Shown: in pieces, positions 1 through 11,700 of the stretch
Position numbering within the stretch: the first letter of the stretch is position 1
How the letters are laid out: every line of letters starts with the position of its first letter
Assembly: GCF_004210375.1 (NCBI RefSeq)
Contig: NC_134837.1
Coordinates: 155,041,310-155,105,309, forward strand
Source: Tachypleus tridentatus
Taxonomy: Eukaryota; Arthropoda; Merostomata; Xiphosura; Limulidae
Reading direction: 5' to 3'
DNA length: 64,000 bases
Translations under genes and position numbers: made by a program
Notes under the pieces: model-generated
The model's database searches: none
What the model was told of the DNA's origin: nothing
The model's input: the letters and a program-made list of their open reading frames with translations, nothing else

Positions 1-469
1 TAGATAGCCCGATATGGCTTTCCTATAAGAAGAATGCAGAGAGAAAACAAATTTTCAGTCCTCAATTTTTCATTTGAAAACAAGTTCACTGATCGTACTT
101 GTTTGTTATTAAGTCGAAAGCTACACAATATACTTTGCTCTGTTCACTCAGTCACTGAGAGCAGGTTTTATTTAAAGAATCACTGAAAACAGGTTTTATA
201 ACTTTCTTTGTAACATGTGCAATTATTATAACAATTAAAACTGAGTTTCAATTATTAAAATAGATTAGATTTAGTTATGTTTACAAAATTTTACGAAATA
301 CCCTTAAAAATATTAAGTGTATCACTTTAAAATGAATATCTTAAACATTAGAACTTTAAAATATACAATTTTATTCAACCTTTAAGTTAAAAAAACCTAT
401 ATCAAAAAAGATTATCAAATTACATTTTTAAGAGCAATTATTTTTCATAAAATTTCATTTCCTTGCAAC

Positions 470-597
470 GGCCCTCCTGTGGCACAGCAGTATGTCTCTT
501 GACTTACAATGCTAAAAACCGGGTTCCGAAACTCGTAGTGGGCAGAGTACAGATGATCCTTGTGTAGCTTTGTGCTTAACTTCAAACAATCAATCTT
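470..597 (+). repeat. SINE family 2 (short tRNA-headed), plus copy
   Basis: The copy begins GGCCCTCCTGTGGCACAGCA, has a B-box-like GGGTTCCGAAACTC, and ends in a tail with TGTGTAGCTTTGTGCTTAA followed by CAAACAATCAATC. Two minus-strand relatives occur at about 48.7 kb and 50.5 kb. It is shorter than the other SINE family in this window and has a different body. Confidence 0.7.
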
Positions 598-1061
598 TAA
601 AACTGATCAACTGATCCTTGTAGATTCAGTTTAACATATGTGTGATATTGGAATAAACGCCAAAATATTTTCGTTCTCATGCACAAAATATTTGTACATT
701 TTATTTCGCCTAGTCCATTGAAACAGCTTATATAGAAAAAGAGAACAATATTTAATAGTGTAGAAATTTCTAGAACTTCGGAGATAATGGCATTAAAGAC
801 TTACTTTAGTCTTAAACTACATGTTTCTCATTGTTATTAAATAATAACTTTAAAATAACGTTATAACATAAATATATTTCTTTATAATGGCGTTTAGTTT
901 AAAGGTTTTATACTCATCCAGATTATACTACAATTAGAAAAAAAGAGGCTTCAATTTTTTCTTAACATCTGATCCGCTTTTTTGTTTATTTATTTAAAAG
1001 ATAAGAAGTTCAACGCAGGAAACTGGAGAATGGGTCGTGAAAATAAATTATAATAATTTTT

Positions 1062-1267
1062 CACACAAAACGTGCCCGTACTTTTAGCAGTGGAGAGCGT
1101 TATAATGTGACTGCCAACCCCGCTATTCATAGATAAAAAACTACCCTATGAGTTGGCGGTGGATAATGATGACTAGCTACATTTCCTCTACTCTTTCACT
1201 GCTAAGTTATGGACGCCTAGTGTAGACACCCCCAGTGTAGCTTTGCGCGAAATTCAAGACAAACCAA
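1062..1267 (+). repeat. SINE family 1, 5'-truncated plus copy
   Basis: The body of the common tRNA-derived SINE is present (GCGTTATAATGTGACTGCCA, then GATGACTAGCTACATTTCC, then GTGTAGCTTTGCGCGAAATT). The tRNA head and its B box are missing. Substitutions relative to the other copies suggest an old insertion. Confidence 0.75.
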
Positions 1268-1566
1268 ATAATACTTCTATTGTTACTTTATTTCTTTACG
1301 CATATACGGTTATCTCCTTGATCGAGGACATACATGGGTAATGACAATATGGCAAAAACTGTTTTTCTACTTTTAATCTATTTTCTCACCTATGAATTCG
1401 ATACCAGTAAATATAATCTTTATGCAAGACAAACAGGGGTGTTTAATTTTAAGAATTAATATAGTTACTATATATAATTGTGTGTGTGTTTTCCAGTTCA
1501 CAAAAAAAAAGAGCATACCTTTTTTATATATATATATTTGCAAGGGCGTCTGTAAAAGTAAGGATG

Positions 1567-1829
1567 GGGCCCAGTCGAGTTAAGACACTCGACTCGCAAT
1601 CCGAGAATCGCGGGTTTGAATCCCTGTCACACTAAATATGCTCTCCCTTTCAGCCGTGGGAGCGTTGTAATGGGTCGGTCAATCTCATTATTTGTTGGTA
1701 AAGGAGTAGCTCAAGAGTTGGCAGTGGGTGGTGATGACTAGTTGCCTTCCCTCTAGTCTTACACTGCTAAATTAGAGATGGTCAGTGCCAGTAGCCCTCG
1801 AGTAGCTTTTCGTGAAACTCAAAACAAGC
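1567..1829 (+). repeat. SINE family 1, near full-length plus copy
   Basis: A tRNA-like head with A-box-like and B-box-like stretches (GCGGGTTTGAATCCCTGTCA) is followed by the family body (GCCGTGGGAGCGTTGTAATG; GATGACTAGTTGCCTTCCCT) and an A-rich tail (GAAACTCAAAACAAGCG). It is a SINE rather than a functional tRNA gene because the acceptor stem does not pair well and the same head recurs on other copies. Confidence 0.8.
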
Positions 1830-4800
1830 GAAATCCTATGTTGGTTCACAAGTGACAATTACCTTCGAGTTAAAATTTCAAATCGCTCGTTATGCATTAA
1901 TGCTGCGTGTAGATACAGGATAAGAAAGAAAAAATTCGTTAACGCTATGAAGAAAAAAGAAAGAAAATTCCCGAAGTCAATGAATTCACATAATAAATAG
2001 AACAAACAGCTGTATTATTTTGTACATGGTTTTCATTTTCAGGGCAATATTCTATTTACGGTTATATTATCATATGCGTGTGTATTTGTGTTATTAACAT
2101 AAAACTACACTATGGATTTCAGCATTATAAGCATCCAGACATGTCACTGTGCCGACAGGGGATGGGGGACATTATCTTAGTAACAACATTATTGTTTCGT
2201 TGTGGCTTATAATAAGTGAATATCACTGGTGGAACAAATTACAAATTTCAATGCAATATACAGAAGAACATTACCTTGCCCAAACCTGTTTGATATTGAC
2301 CGCTGTGTTAAAATAAATTTATTTTTCCATAAAGACTGTTTTATTACAAGCAATTGTAATGCAGGTAGTTTCTGAGGAGACACAAGCCCAAGTTGTTATA
2401 TAAAAGGAAACACTGTTTTAGTAATGAGACCAATGGTTGTACAGTTTTTCTACCTTTACATTTACACATTATTTTAAGTACTGGTAGTTATTAAAAGATA
2501 TTACAGTTAAAATGTTGAGAGAACCCACTTCAGCAGTGAAAATCGACAAAAAAAAGCACTGTTTAAGTATTGCAAATAATAGGTATTCTTTATCTATAGT
2601 TAACGTTTGGAGCGACCGTCTTTCCTCAGAACTAATAGTGGGATTTCGAAGGTTATGAATATAACAGCATGAGGGTTAAAATGTAAACTGTGTACTATAG
2701 TAAGCACATGTAATAATATTTTAGTTTCACAGTATTGCGTAACGCTTTGTTTAATTTAGAATAATGAGCAAATGTTTTTTGATTTAATGAATGAGAAACA
2801 TATTAGGCATAAAATTTCTAATAAAAATCATGTTAACTGCAGATGCTGATTTAAAATCAAAGGCCCTTACAGTTAAAACTTTAGATCCATCTATCGGCAT
2901 AAATTTGAGGCCTACATGTTTCTAATGCTTTGCCAACTTTCGGCGTTTAAACAGTAACTTGTAGGAAAAATTTAACTTAATATAAAATAAATGAGAATGA
3001 AAAGTAAATAAATGGTAACTTTAAACGTGTAAAAGAAAGTGAAGTATGTTTATATTAAAATTATAGGAATGAGAAGCGTTCATTTAAGCTGCTTGGATGA
3101 AGACCTAATTTATGAATTAGTTGATTTTCAAGGTTTTTACTTTTGATAATGTTTGAATGTACATACTCGAGCCTCATTACAGAGATACCACTGATATCAT
3201 GTTATTGAATAATGAACTTGAGTTTACAATGACGGAGTTTGTTTTGTTTAATGTCAGTCACATGTTCAGGAGTTCTGGTCCTGAATGGCCAACAGCATTA
3301 TAAGACACAATCCTAATTTTCAGTGATGAGAAGAAATAAGATTCAGGCGCTTTTAAAAAACAATTTTAAATTTGGCGTTACAGTATTGTAGGTCTGTGAA
3401 ACTCTGTTCCCACCTTGTGAAGTTAGGAGAAAAGTGTTTTAGAAGTTTTGAAGTGTGGTTTGATTTTTCATAACACAGAGCACTATTAAATATTTTTTTC
3501 CCTTTGTATATAATGAGAAGATGTGTGTTTCACTTTCTAAATTTAATGTCTCAACACACCAAGTAAGATATACTTTTGAATGATGTCGATTAATTTATTG
3601 ACAATAAAATATTTAATAAAAGAAACGTAGCAGCGATCACGAAAACTCATTTAGAGTGGTTGTAGACATTTTAGTCTGAAGTCTGGAAGAAGTATGATTC
3701 AAAGCTATCGCCCCTGTCTGGACTAAAGACACAACACTTGCATTTTCGCTGGTATTTATCATTTAAGGAGGTAAAAACCTAGTCGTTCTTGCACAAAATT
3801 GCATATTGTGTTTCTGAACTACAAATGAAGAAATTGAAGTACACACAGTTACGTGTACTATTACATGTCCACACATTTTAGCATATTTTTCCAGTAATTC
3901 AGTAAAAGTTCATGTATTATTTCATGATTATTAAATTTTATTGCATGCTTAAACTATATGTATATGTAGGAAGCTATCCCTTTCAAAATAAGAACTACTA
4001 ACAAAGGCAATCCTATATTCTGAAACAAACCATATTCACCCCACTAGAAATATATTCAGCAGTAACAATACTGATAATTAGTAGCGATATTTGAAAGAAT
4101 ACTTCCCTCTGTAGTTTAATCACTCTGGTATTTCTTTTTCATTCTATAGAGTGATTTGCGATCCCTCTTATAATTAATTATATATAAACTATCATGTTCA
4201 TTCTGTAATTATCTCATTAAATATTTATTTTCACATCTTTGTTCACACTCTTGCTCATGTCGTCTACCAGAAAATTAAGGCACAAACGTGTAAGTTAAGG
4301 ATTATGAAATCATGTGGAAAACGAAAACAAGAGAAAAAGAAGGGTAACAATGAACATACTGATAATTTCTGTATAAACATAAACAAAACAAACTGAAAGT
4401 ACACGAAATAGCATAGAAATCGATGGGATTATATGTAAATTTGGAGAATCGGGAGATAATCCTTACAATTGGGGTGATGCAATTTTGCTTCTACCTCCAG
4501 ATAAACCCCTGAAATGTTTTTATGAAAATAAAATGGAAAAAACTGCAGAAAATTGCCTTTTAAAAATGGAAATATATCACTAAGAATAAGAGAAATGTAA
4601 TTGAGTTATTAACGTCACACTAGAGGTGTTTGTGATGAAAATTATAGATTTGAAACCATAAAGTATCACATGTGATTCAGATCATCAACTGGTCATTTTT
4701 CTTGCTCATTCTTATATTTGTTATTTTTTTGTTTTACGTGCTTCACCGAGGTAATGTTGACCATGTTTAAATTGAAGATAAATGTGAAATAAATTATTTC

Positions 4801-5022
4801 CCAGTGTATTCACATAAACACACGCACACGTATCATTTTGTCAGCCAGTTGTGAAATACAGACATTTTGTTTCTAACCCAAACCAAGATACAAATCATTT
4901 CAACAAAATATGTAACAACAATAAGAGAGTAATAAATTAGTCCACGCCTATCTTTTAAGATACCTAGAACTGAGACTGCCAGAACTATAATATTTATTTT
5001 TCTTTACAAAATTACAGAGAAA

Positions 5023-6011
5023 ATGGCAGATTTTTCTAAACAGCACCTTTCAGCAAAAGAGTTTGGCGTCTTGAGAACTACATTTAGATTCACTTTGCTT
5101 GGAGCTACCAAGACAAGTAAGTATATTTAGAACGCCAAAGGAACACTGTTACTGATGTCGTTTGTGAAGGAAATATTTCCTTGTGAACTTCACCAAGTAA
5201 TTCCCTGAATGAAAAGTTACTTTTTATAGTAAACTTTATGATTGTGTTTTTTGTCGTTATTGCTTCTTACTCTTCAGTAAAGTAAACGTCTTTAAGTACA
5301 GTATATAATAAATTTTAATAAATTTCAGACTCGACATATATATATGTGTGCACCATGTGAAAACGTACCAGAATTGCGGTAATTGTACACTTCATGATAT
5401 TATCATTTACCTTCTACGTTAATTAAGAAAATGTGTCCAAAACTACAATCCTAGTTTAATTTCTTTAATCATAAATACCTTTATAAGTACGAAAGAAAAT
5501 CATACGTCGACGAATTTTTTATTAATAAATTTAATCAAAGCTTGTGAACTGACATTTTAAATACAAATAGCTTCTGATGCAAGGAAGAAAATGTCAATGG
5601 ACTTATCATACTTCTTACTAATGTATCATTCTTTTGAATCAAGTCCTCTTAAAGTTATTGTTTTCAGGTTTATGAACATTACTTTTCAGTTTCAAATAAG
5701 ATTTTATGTAAAAGAAATCAATTTTAACGATATTCTATAATTTTCAGTTGAAAATAACTGCAATAGAAACTTGTTTGAGAAATGGTAATTGCTTAAAAAT
5801 AACTTTTCATTTGCTGAATAGGTTTCTTGTGTTGTTTTTTTTCCCCTCTTCAGAATTGATGGACAGATTCATTAAAAGATCAAAGAGTCTGTCAGACCAT
5901 TGCGTCAGCAGCTGTCACAGAAAGATCTCCAGTTTAGAAACAGTTCTCCGTCTCAAAGAAATTTCACGAAGATCTCACTGCTCTAAAAGGGAAAAAGCAT
6001 TTGGAAAGTAG
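5023..6011 (+). CDS. putative two-exon gene, 83 aa, unknown function
   Basis: The predicted coding exons are 5023-5116 and 5854-6011. The ATG lies in a good context (GAAAATGG) just after a possible acceptor (TTACAG ending at 5017). Exon 1 ends at a strong donor (ACAA|GTAAGT). Exon 2 follows a pyrimidine tract and CAG ending at 5853. Codon phase is kept across the junction (one base plus two bases gives Lys), and the frame runs to TAG at 6009-6011. The product is basic, rich in Lys, Arg, Ser and Cys, and starts MADFSKQHLSAKEFG. There is no signal peptide or membrane segment. I do not recognise the family. It may be a small lineage-specific gene, the 3' end of a longer gene, or a chance ORF. 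The splice signals are its main support. Confidence 0.35.
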
Positions 6012-8094
6012 ATTTCACCGTACATCATTACTGTTAACGTTTAAATGAAGTGTTAGCAGTAGTTGTAAGTGATTCTTTTTACAGAGGATTTGCCAAGGTA
6101 TTAAGGGGAGGGTGAGCATAATCTTAGCAAAGGCAGGTTGTTAGTTTACTGAAATTTTAATTATCATCATCATCCCCTGGGCGCTCCTCTTCGTAAAAGA
6201 ACCACGTGTTGGTAGTCACTGTTCATCATTCGTACCTGTTGGAGAAGTGAAAGCTGAATCCTAAAATGAGTCGGTTTAAGTTAATCATAACAAAAAACTC
6301 TCTGAAGCTCCAGTAAGTCGCCCATATCTCGTAGCTGCGACTGTATTTTTTACAGAATTCTATATAAAAACATTATACCAGTAAATGTCGATTTTTGGAA
6401 TAAAAATACTATAATATAGTATTTATATCAAAATTGATACCTTTATAATTTGTATTAGATTATTAAAATGTCATTTGCAGCCACAACTAAAGTAGAAATT
6501 TTGATATTACAGTATCTTAAAAATAATTTGATTGCTTTTACTACCCAGGAAATATTTATTTCCTAGACCATTTCAATGTGGCATTGGCATCAGCTTCCCA
6601 ATATAATGCCTCTTTAAGGCGCGAGTACAAAAACATAAACTGTTCGTTTTATTCAGTTAACTGCACGAGGGGCCAAATCATAAGCAAACAAACATAATAA
6701 CAATGTCAACGTAATGTAGTATAGCTGTTAATAGAAATTTGGTGTGAGCCGTTTATTTTAAATGTTATTAATGTGATGGTGAATATTCGTATACATTTGA
6801 ACAAAGCACTAGATGTTATTCTTACAATACATTTTTCACAAATGTTATAGATTATAGTAATTGTTATCAAGTGGAACTGTAAGAAATTTTTGTAGTGTTT
6901 CGTTTTTATTGTCATCTTGAAAGTTAATTCCAAAATCACAGATTAAAGAAAATAAAATTTTTAAGGATAATTTGTAGAACCGACGCACTGCAGTTATAGC
7001 GTACAATTGTTTTTTACGCTGTCAAAACGTAACGTTTAAGTCGTTATACACAAATCACAATAACGTCAAATTACGTTTAAATGAGTATTGTAAAAACATT
7101 CTCACTATAGCCATAGTTTAACCAGACACTTATGTTTATTTACTAATTATAAAATAATTTATGCAGCACTAATGTCGTTTGCTTGGCTCCATAATTATCC
7201 ACTTAAAGATTCTTATTTATTAAAATTTGGTTTTGGAGACGCCAAATATTCACTTCCAAAAACGAAACATCAAAACTTTGAAAAAGCGCCGCCTTGTGTA
7301 TACGATTTCTACTAAATATTTACCTTGCCAAAGTTCATGTTACTTGTTTTATATAATTCATAATCGTTCCTGTTTAATGTTTCATAGGTTTTACAGTTAA
7401 AATAAAATTTCACACTTAAATAATTCTTAAACACAATTACAAAACTTTAATTCTTTTTCATTCAAGTGAAACAAATATATTCTCTTTATTTTACTGTATA
7501 AATTTTAGTTTCCAATTACTTTGAATTTAGGTTTTTATGCTGTTTCAACTGTACTTTTTTCCACCGTACATATATAATGGTGTTAATATTATGTCAACGA
7601 ATACAAATCGATATAAAACTACATATTAGCACTACATTATCACTCTTTTACATGGTGGTTTATCGGCAAATTAATTTACCACAAAATGTATAAAGTTGAA
7701 TGTAGTCTTAACGTAAGTGTTTAGCCTAAAAAATATATATGTTGACACGACGCCTTAATTTCCTCATGGTCTCCACCTAGAATAATCACCTCAGCAACTC
7801 GGTTGCTAAAGAATATGTAGTAAGGTTATGTAAAAAAAAAAAAGTATCTAGAAGAGAATGTAGAGTCAGTTTTTATTATCGACCAGAAAATTATTTAACA
7901 AAGGTGTCGCCTTTATTATTTAATTAAATAAATTTTACTTACTTTGCTGGGAACTTTATGTTTTTTAAAGAAACACCTTTGAGTTATTACAACATATGCA
8001 ATTACACTCAAAACGTCTTCTATTGTTTAGTAACTTATTTTGAAAACAAAATCAGTAAATAAATATAATTCAAATTAGCACACAAAAATCCAAC
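6012..8094. other. intergenic, nothing recognised
   Basis: AT-rich sequence between the putative small plus-strand gene and the predicted 3' end of POLD3. I see no coding homology, SINE copy or clear repeat. The minus-strand open frame at 6706-6939 is low-complexity (Ile/Thr-rich) and looks like chance. Confidence 0.6.
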
Positions 8095-8116
8095 TGAAAC
8101 GTATCCAAAATTACAT

Positions 8117-8122
8117 TTTATT
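8117..8122 (-). terminator. candidate poly(A) signal of POLD3
   Basis: TTTATT on the plus strand reads AATAAA in the sense of POLD3, about 440 bases after the stop codon. Other AATAAA-like hexamers occur nearer the stop (for example near 8350 and 8460), so the real 3' end cannot be fixed from sequence alone. Confidence 0.35.
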
Positions 8123-8564
8123 AAATCAATTTTATACAAAAAAGAGCACAGTTTTTTTCATACTATCTCCATGTACATATATATGTACATAAAACAGGCA
8201 ACTGAACACATTCAAATTCCATACTGAATACCATAAATTAGATGTAAAAAACAGAAAAATTATACAAATCAGTACTTCATCATTATTATTTTTAAACATC
8301 CTGTTTCTTGTCTATGATGGAATTGCAGACCTTCAACAATCATATATTTATTGTTTAACACACACACACTGTGCACACTTTCAATTAAAAAAAAAAAAAG
8401 ACAGGTAATTTTACAACAGAACTATGCTCTTACTTTCATGCAAACATTAAGTTTAAATCTATTTTATTTTCATATAAATCTCGTGATAAAAAATGTAACA
8501 GCAGTGAGGTGAGTTGGAAAAAAAAAAAAGATAGAGAAGCTTGAGTTAATATTTTTCCCTATAC

Positions 8565-8746
8565 CTATTTTGTTCCAAAGAAATTCATTAATGAAATTTG
8601 TTTCTTTGGCCCCGATGATGATAAGTTTTTTGAGATATGATCACTTGTTTTTTTGACAGGATTTTGTTCTGGATTTGTTTTTGAAGACAAAGGTTTCTCT
8701 TCTTCGTCCTCTACATCACTAACGTATTCTTTATCTTTTTTTGTCA
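8565..8746 (-). CDS. POLD3: POLD3 coding exon 13 (aa 403-462, PCNA box)
   Basis: The exon starts after TTTGTAG and encodes VTKKDKEYVSDVEDEEE, a Lys/Ser linker and the terminal KKQISLMNFFGTK before TAG. Q-x-x-L-x-x-F-F is a canonical PCNA-interacting box in the same place as QVSITGFF in human POLD3. Confidence 0.95.
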
Positions 8747-11700
8747 CTACAAAAAAGAAAATAATTATATGATTAGCTGAAATAAAATAAAAACAAAACA
8801 CTATAACAGACTATAATGTTTTCTCTCTCTCTCTCAGGTTGGGCCCTATTATTGAACTTTTTGATAGTAGATGTGGACAAAAAATGAAATCATAGACTTA
8901 TTTATTGGACATATCACCTCAGTGAATTAACTGTTGGAAAATTCTAGCTCTAAACTCTCATGGTGAAAACAAAAGACCAACATCCTTACTTCAAACAGTT
9001 TAACATCAAAGAGTAAATCGGTATTAATGTTACCTACATGAATATAGAATATTAACGTTGAATAAAGTACATTTTAAAAACATTATACTATTACAGAAAA
9101 GTCTCAAACAATGGATTTCTTTGCATTAATAAGAAAAATTTTTGCTATCACAGTACAGGATGATGGCCAATTTGATAACTTTTGTTTTATATTAAAACAA
9201 TTAAATCAATACTAAATCAATCGCATATTATGGATCACGTTAATAAAAACTAAATACACAAAAGTGTAAAATAAAACTAATAATGGTGAAATTAAAAATT
9301 TTATCAAATTGTACCACTTTCATTTCATTCATATTTTTCAGTAGAAAATGTGTTTCTACAACAGAAATCAGTTAATGTTTAAGATAAACAAAAAGAAATT
9401 TTACCCATAAAACCATCATCACCAACAAATGTTCTGGTAACAACTCTGATGTGTTTTTTCTTGTTATCTGTAGGTGTTGGAGGAATTGGCTCTTCTGAAT
9501 CACTAGATACACTGTCCTTCTCTTTGTTTCCCACATCATCTTTACTTTCAAAAGGAGTTGGTGGGATAATCTCCTCCAGTTCACTCTCTTGATTTCAGTA
9601 ATTATAGAAAAGCTTTTTGTTATATTAGTCTACACTTTTGTATTCTGAGAACTTATAGGCTGCTCTGTAAGGCAAGTATGGTCTAATAATTATAAATTTC
9701 GAGGAATGACTAGTCAACTAATAATTTTAAACCAGTAATTTCAGGAATCTATAACAAAAACATGGAAACTTCAAAACTCGAGATCAGACTTTATACATTT
9801 GAAAATTCTTCAAGCTTTTTGTCATACACCAACAAATACTTTAACACATCTAAATACTTGTTCTTACAATGTATATATGAAGAAAATAATTTAAGCAAGC
9901 TAAAGATAACATCATAAACCAAACACTGCTATTACAACATCAATGAGAATTGAACCAACCATTAAAATTATTCATTTTCACATTTAATGTTACTTCCGTC
10001 TTTTATCATCAACTCTTGATTTTGTTTTTCAAATATTTACTAAACATTTGCAATATGGTTATAACCATTCTAGTTAACAAAAAATACAATGAAACAATAT
10101 CTCCACATGTATTATGATTAGATATCAGGACCAGCAAGATGCCACTTACTAAATAACATATGGTTTTGGTTTTTAAAAAATTCATACAATATGATTAAGT
10201 ACTTCTATAAACTTTTTAGGTTATAAAATTTCTAAAACTTTATTGTGAGATACTGTTCACCAAAAAACTTTAATAACTGTATTAATTTCAATTTTTTATT
10301 AGTGTTGATCAGAGTGTTTCATTTTATATATCTAGTCAGTTTCAACTTGATTGGTACCTATTAAGAAATTTTTTTTGATAATTTATTTTGCTGGTAGGAG
10401 TCACCACTTCCAATTATAAATCACAAAAACACAGCAAAAACTGGCAAAGATCTATTGGTGACCTAAAGCCTCACCTGCAATAGGGCATCACTATTACCTT
10501 AATAAGGTTAATGAATTCTATTCTTGCTAACAATATTCTTGGCTGAGATCAATTAACACCTAATAAATCATTTTCTTTTCAATTAATAATAAGTAATTTT
10601 ATGTGTTGTTTAAACAGAATAAACTTAACGTTAATGTTCAATAAATACAAATTTGAGTCATCTAAATATGTCCAAAGAAACTATATAAAATTCCTGTCTA
10701 GTTTGTTTGTTCTAAGCTACTCAGTATATTCCTTAATTTTACCCTCACATGAGCCCTGAGTAATTAATGTTTCAATAAATCACAAATTACATCTTAAACT
10801 ACTTCTTTAACTACTTTACATTAATACAAATAATTTACAACATGCACTCTCTCCAATCATATTTAACCAGTGCCTGCTACTTTCAAAGCAGAGCTTCATT
10901 AAAACTGCCCAGACCACATGAAAGGGTAACCAAGAAGAGGGACTGTAATAAAATCAACAGAGACGGAAAATCATACGAGAAACAAGACTTGAATCACCAT
11001 ATTTTCAAAGGATGATAATTTCTTAATAAATATAAACCTATTCTATGGGATGTTTTTTAATTTTTCTTTGTAAATTGCATGAAGTAAACATTATAGCATA
11101 ACAATATATCAATTGTAAAATATTACTGAGCTTAAAACTGTTGAGGCATCAAAACTAATATTTTTTTTACTTAAATTTTGAAACTATATGCAGATAGGTA
11201 CTTCATGGCTTAAATGTGCTAGAGAATCATGATATAGTTAAACATCACAAAAGTTCACTGCAGTAAACAACATACCACTGGATTCACTGTCTGAGTTTAA
11301 CATTTGTACAATTCGTCTACGTTTCTTCACTTTTGGTTGAAGTTCTTCATCTGTGGGAAAAAAAGAAATTGTGTAATAAATGTTAAACATTTTTGTCTTT
11401 TAGAAGAAAGCACCTACCAAAAATTATCAGAATTCAAATTTATAAATAAAAATACTAAAGTTCTGAGTGACTAAAGTTTTAGTTTATTCCTTAAAATGCT
11501 TTGAGATTGCTTTTTCAAGTTTCTTTTGGTAAAAACAAACATGAAATTCAAAAGACAGAAATTCATTATGAATAAAAGAACTTTATAAACACATTCCAGA
11601 AAATACATAACTCACTAGTTTCCAATTTTAACAGCTAAGCCTGAAGAAGGGCAGCTGCCAGGAATTTGGCAAATAAAAAAGAATTTTTTCAATTACAGAT

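Larger units (their letters stand above)
1..5017. other. intergenic region with SINE copies
   Basis: AT-rich DNA with many stops in all frames. I see three tRNA-type SINE copies in the first 1.9 kb (listed separately) and nothing recognisable as coding between about 1.9 and 5.0 kb. Short open frames at 1392-1583 and 1812-2000 overlap SINE or low-complexity sequence and are not credible genes. Confidence 0.6.

Noticed and set aside
1567-1640. tRNA-like sequence with A and B boxes
   Set aside because: It is the head of a SINE: the same head and body recur at 12.4 and 29.7 kb, and the acceptor stem is not well paired.
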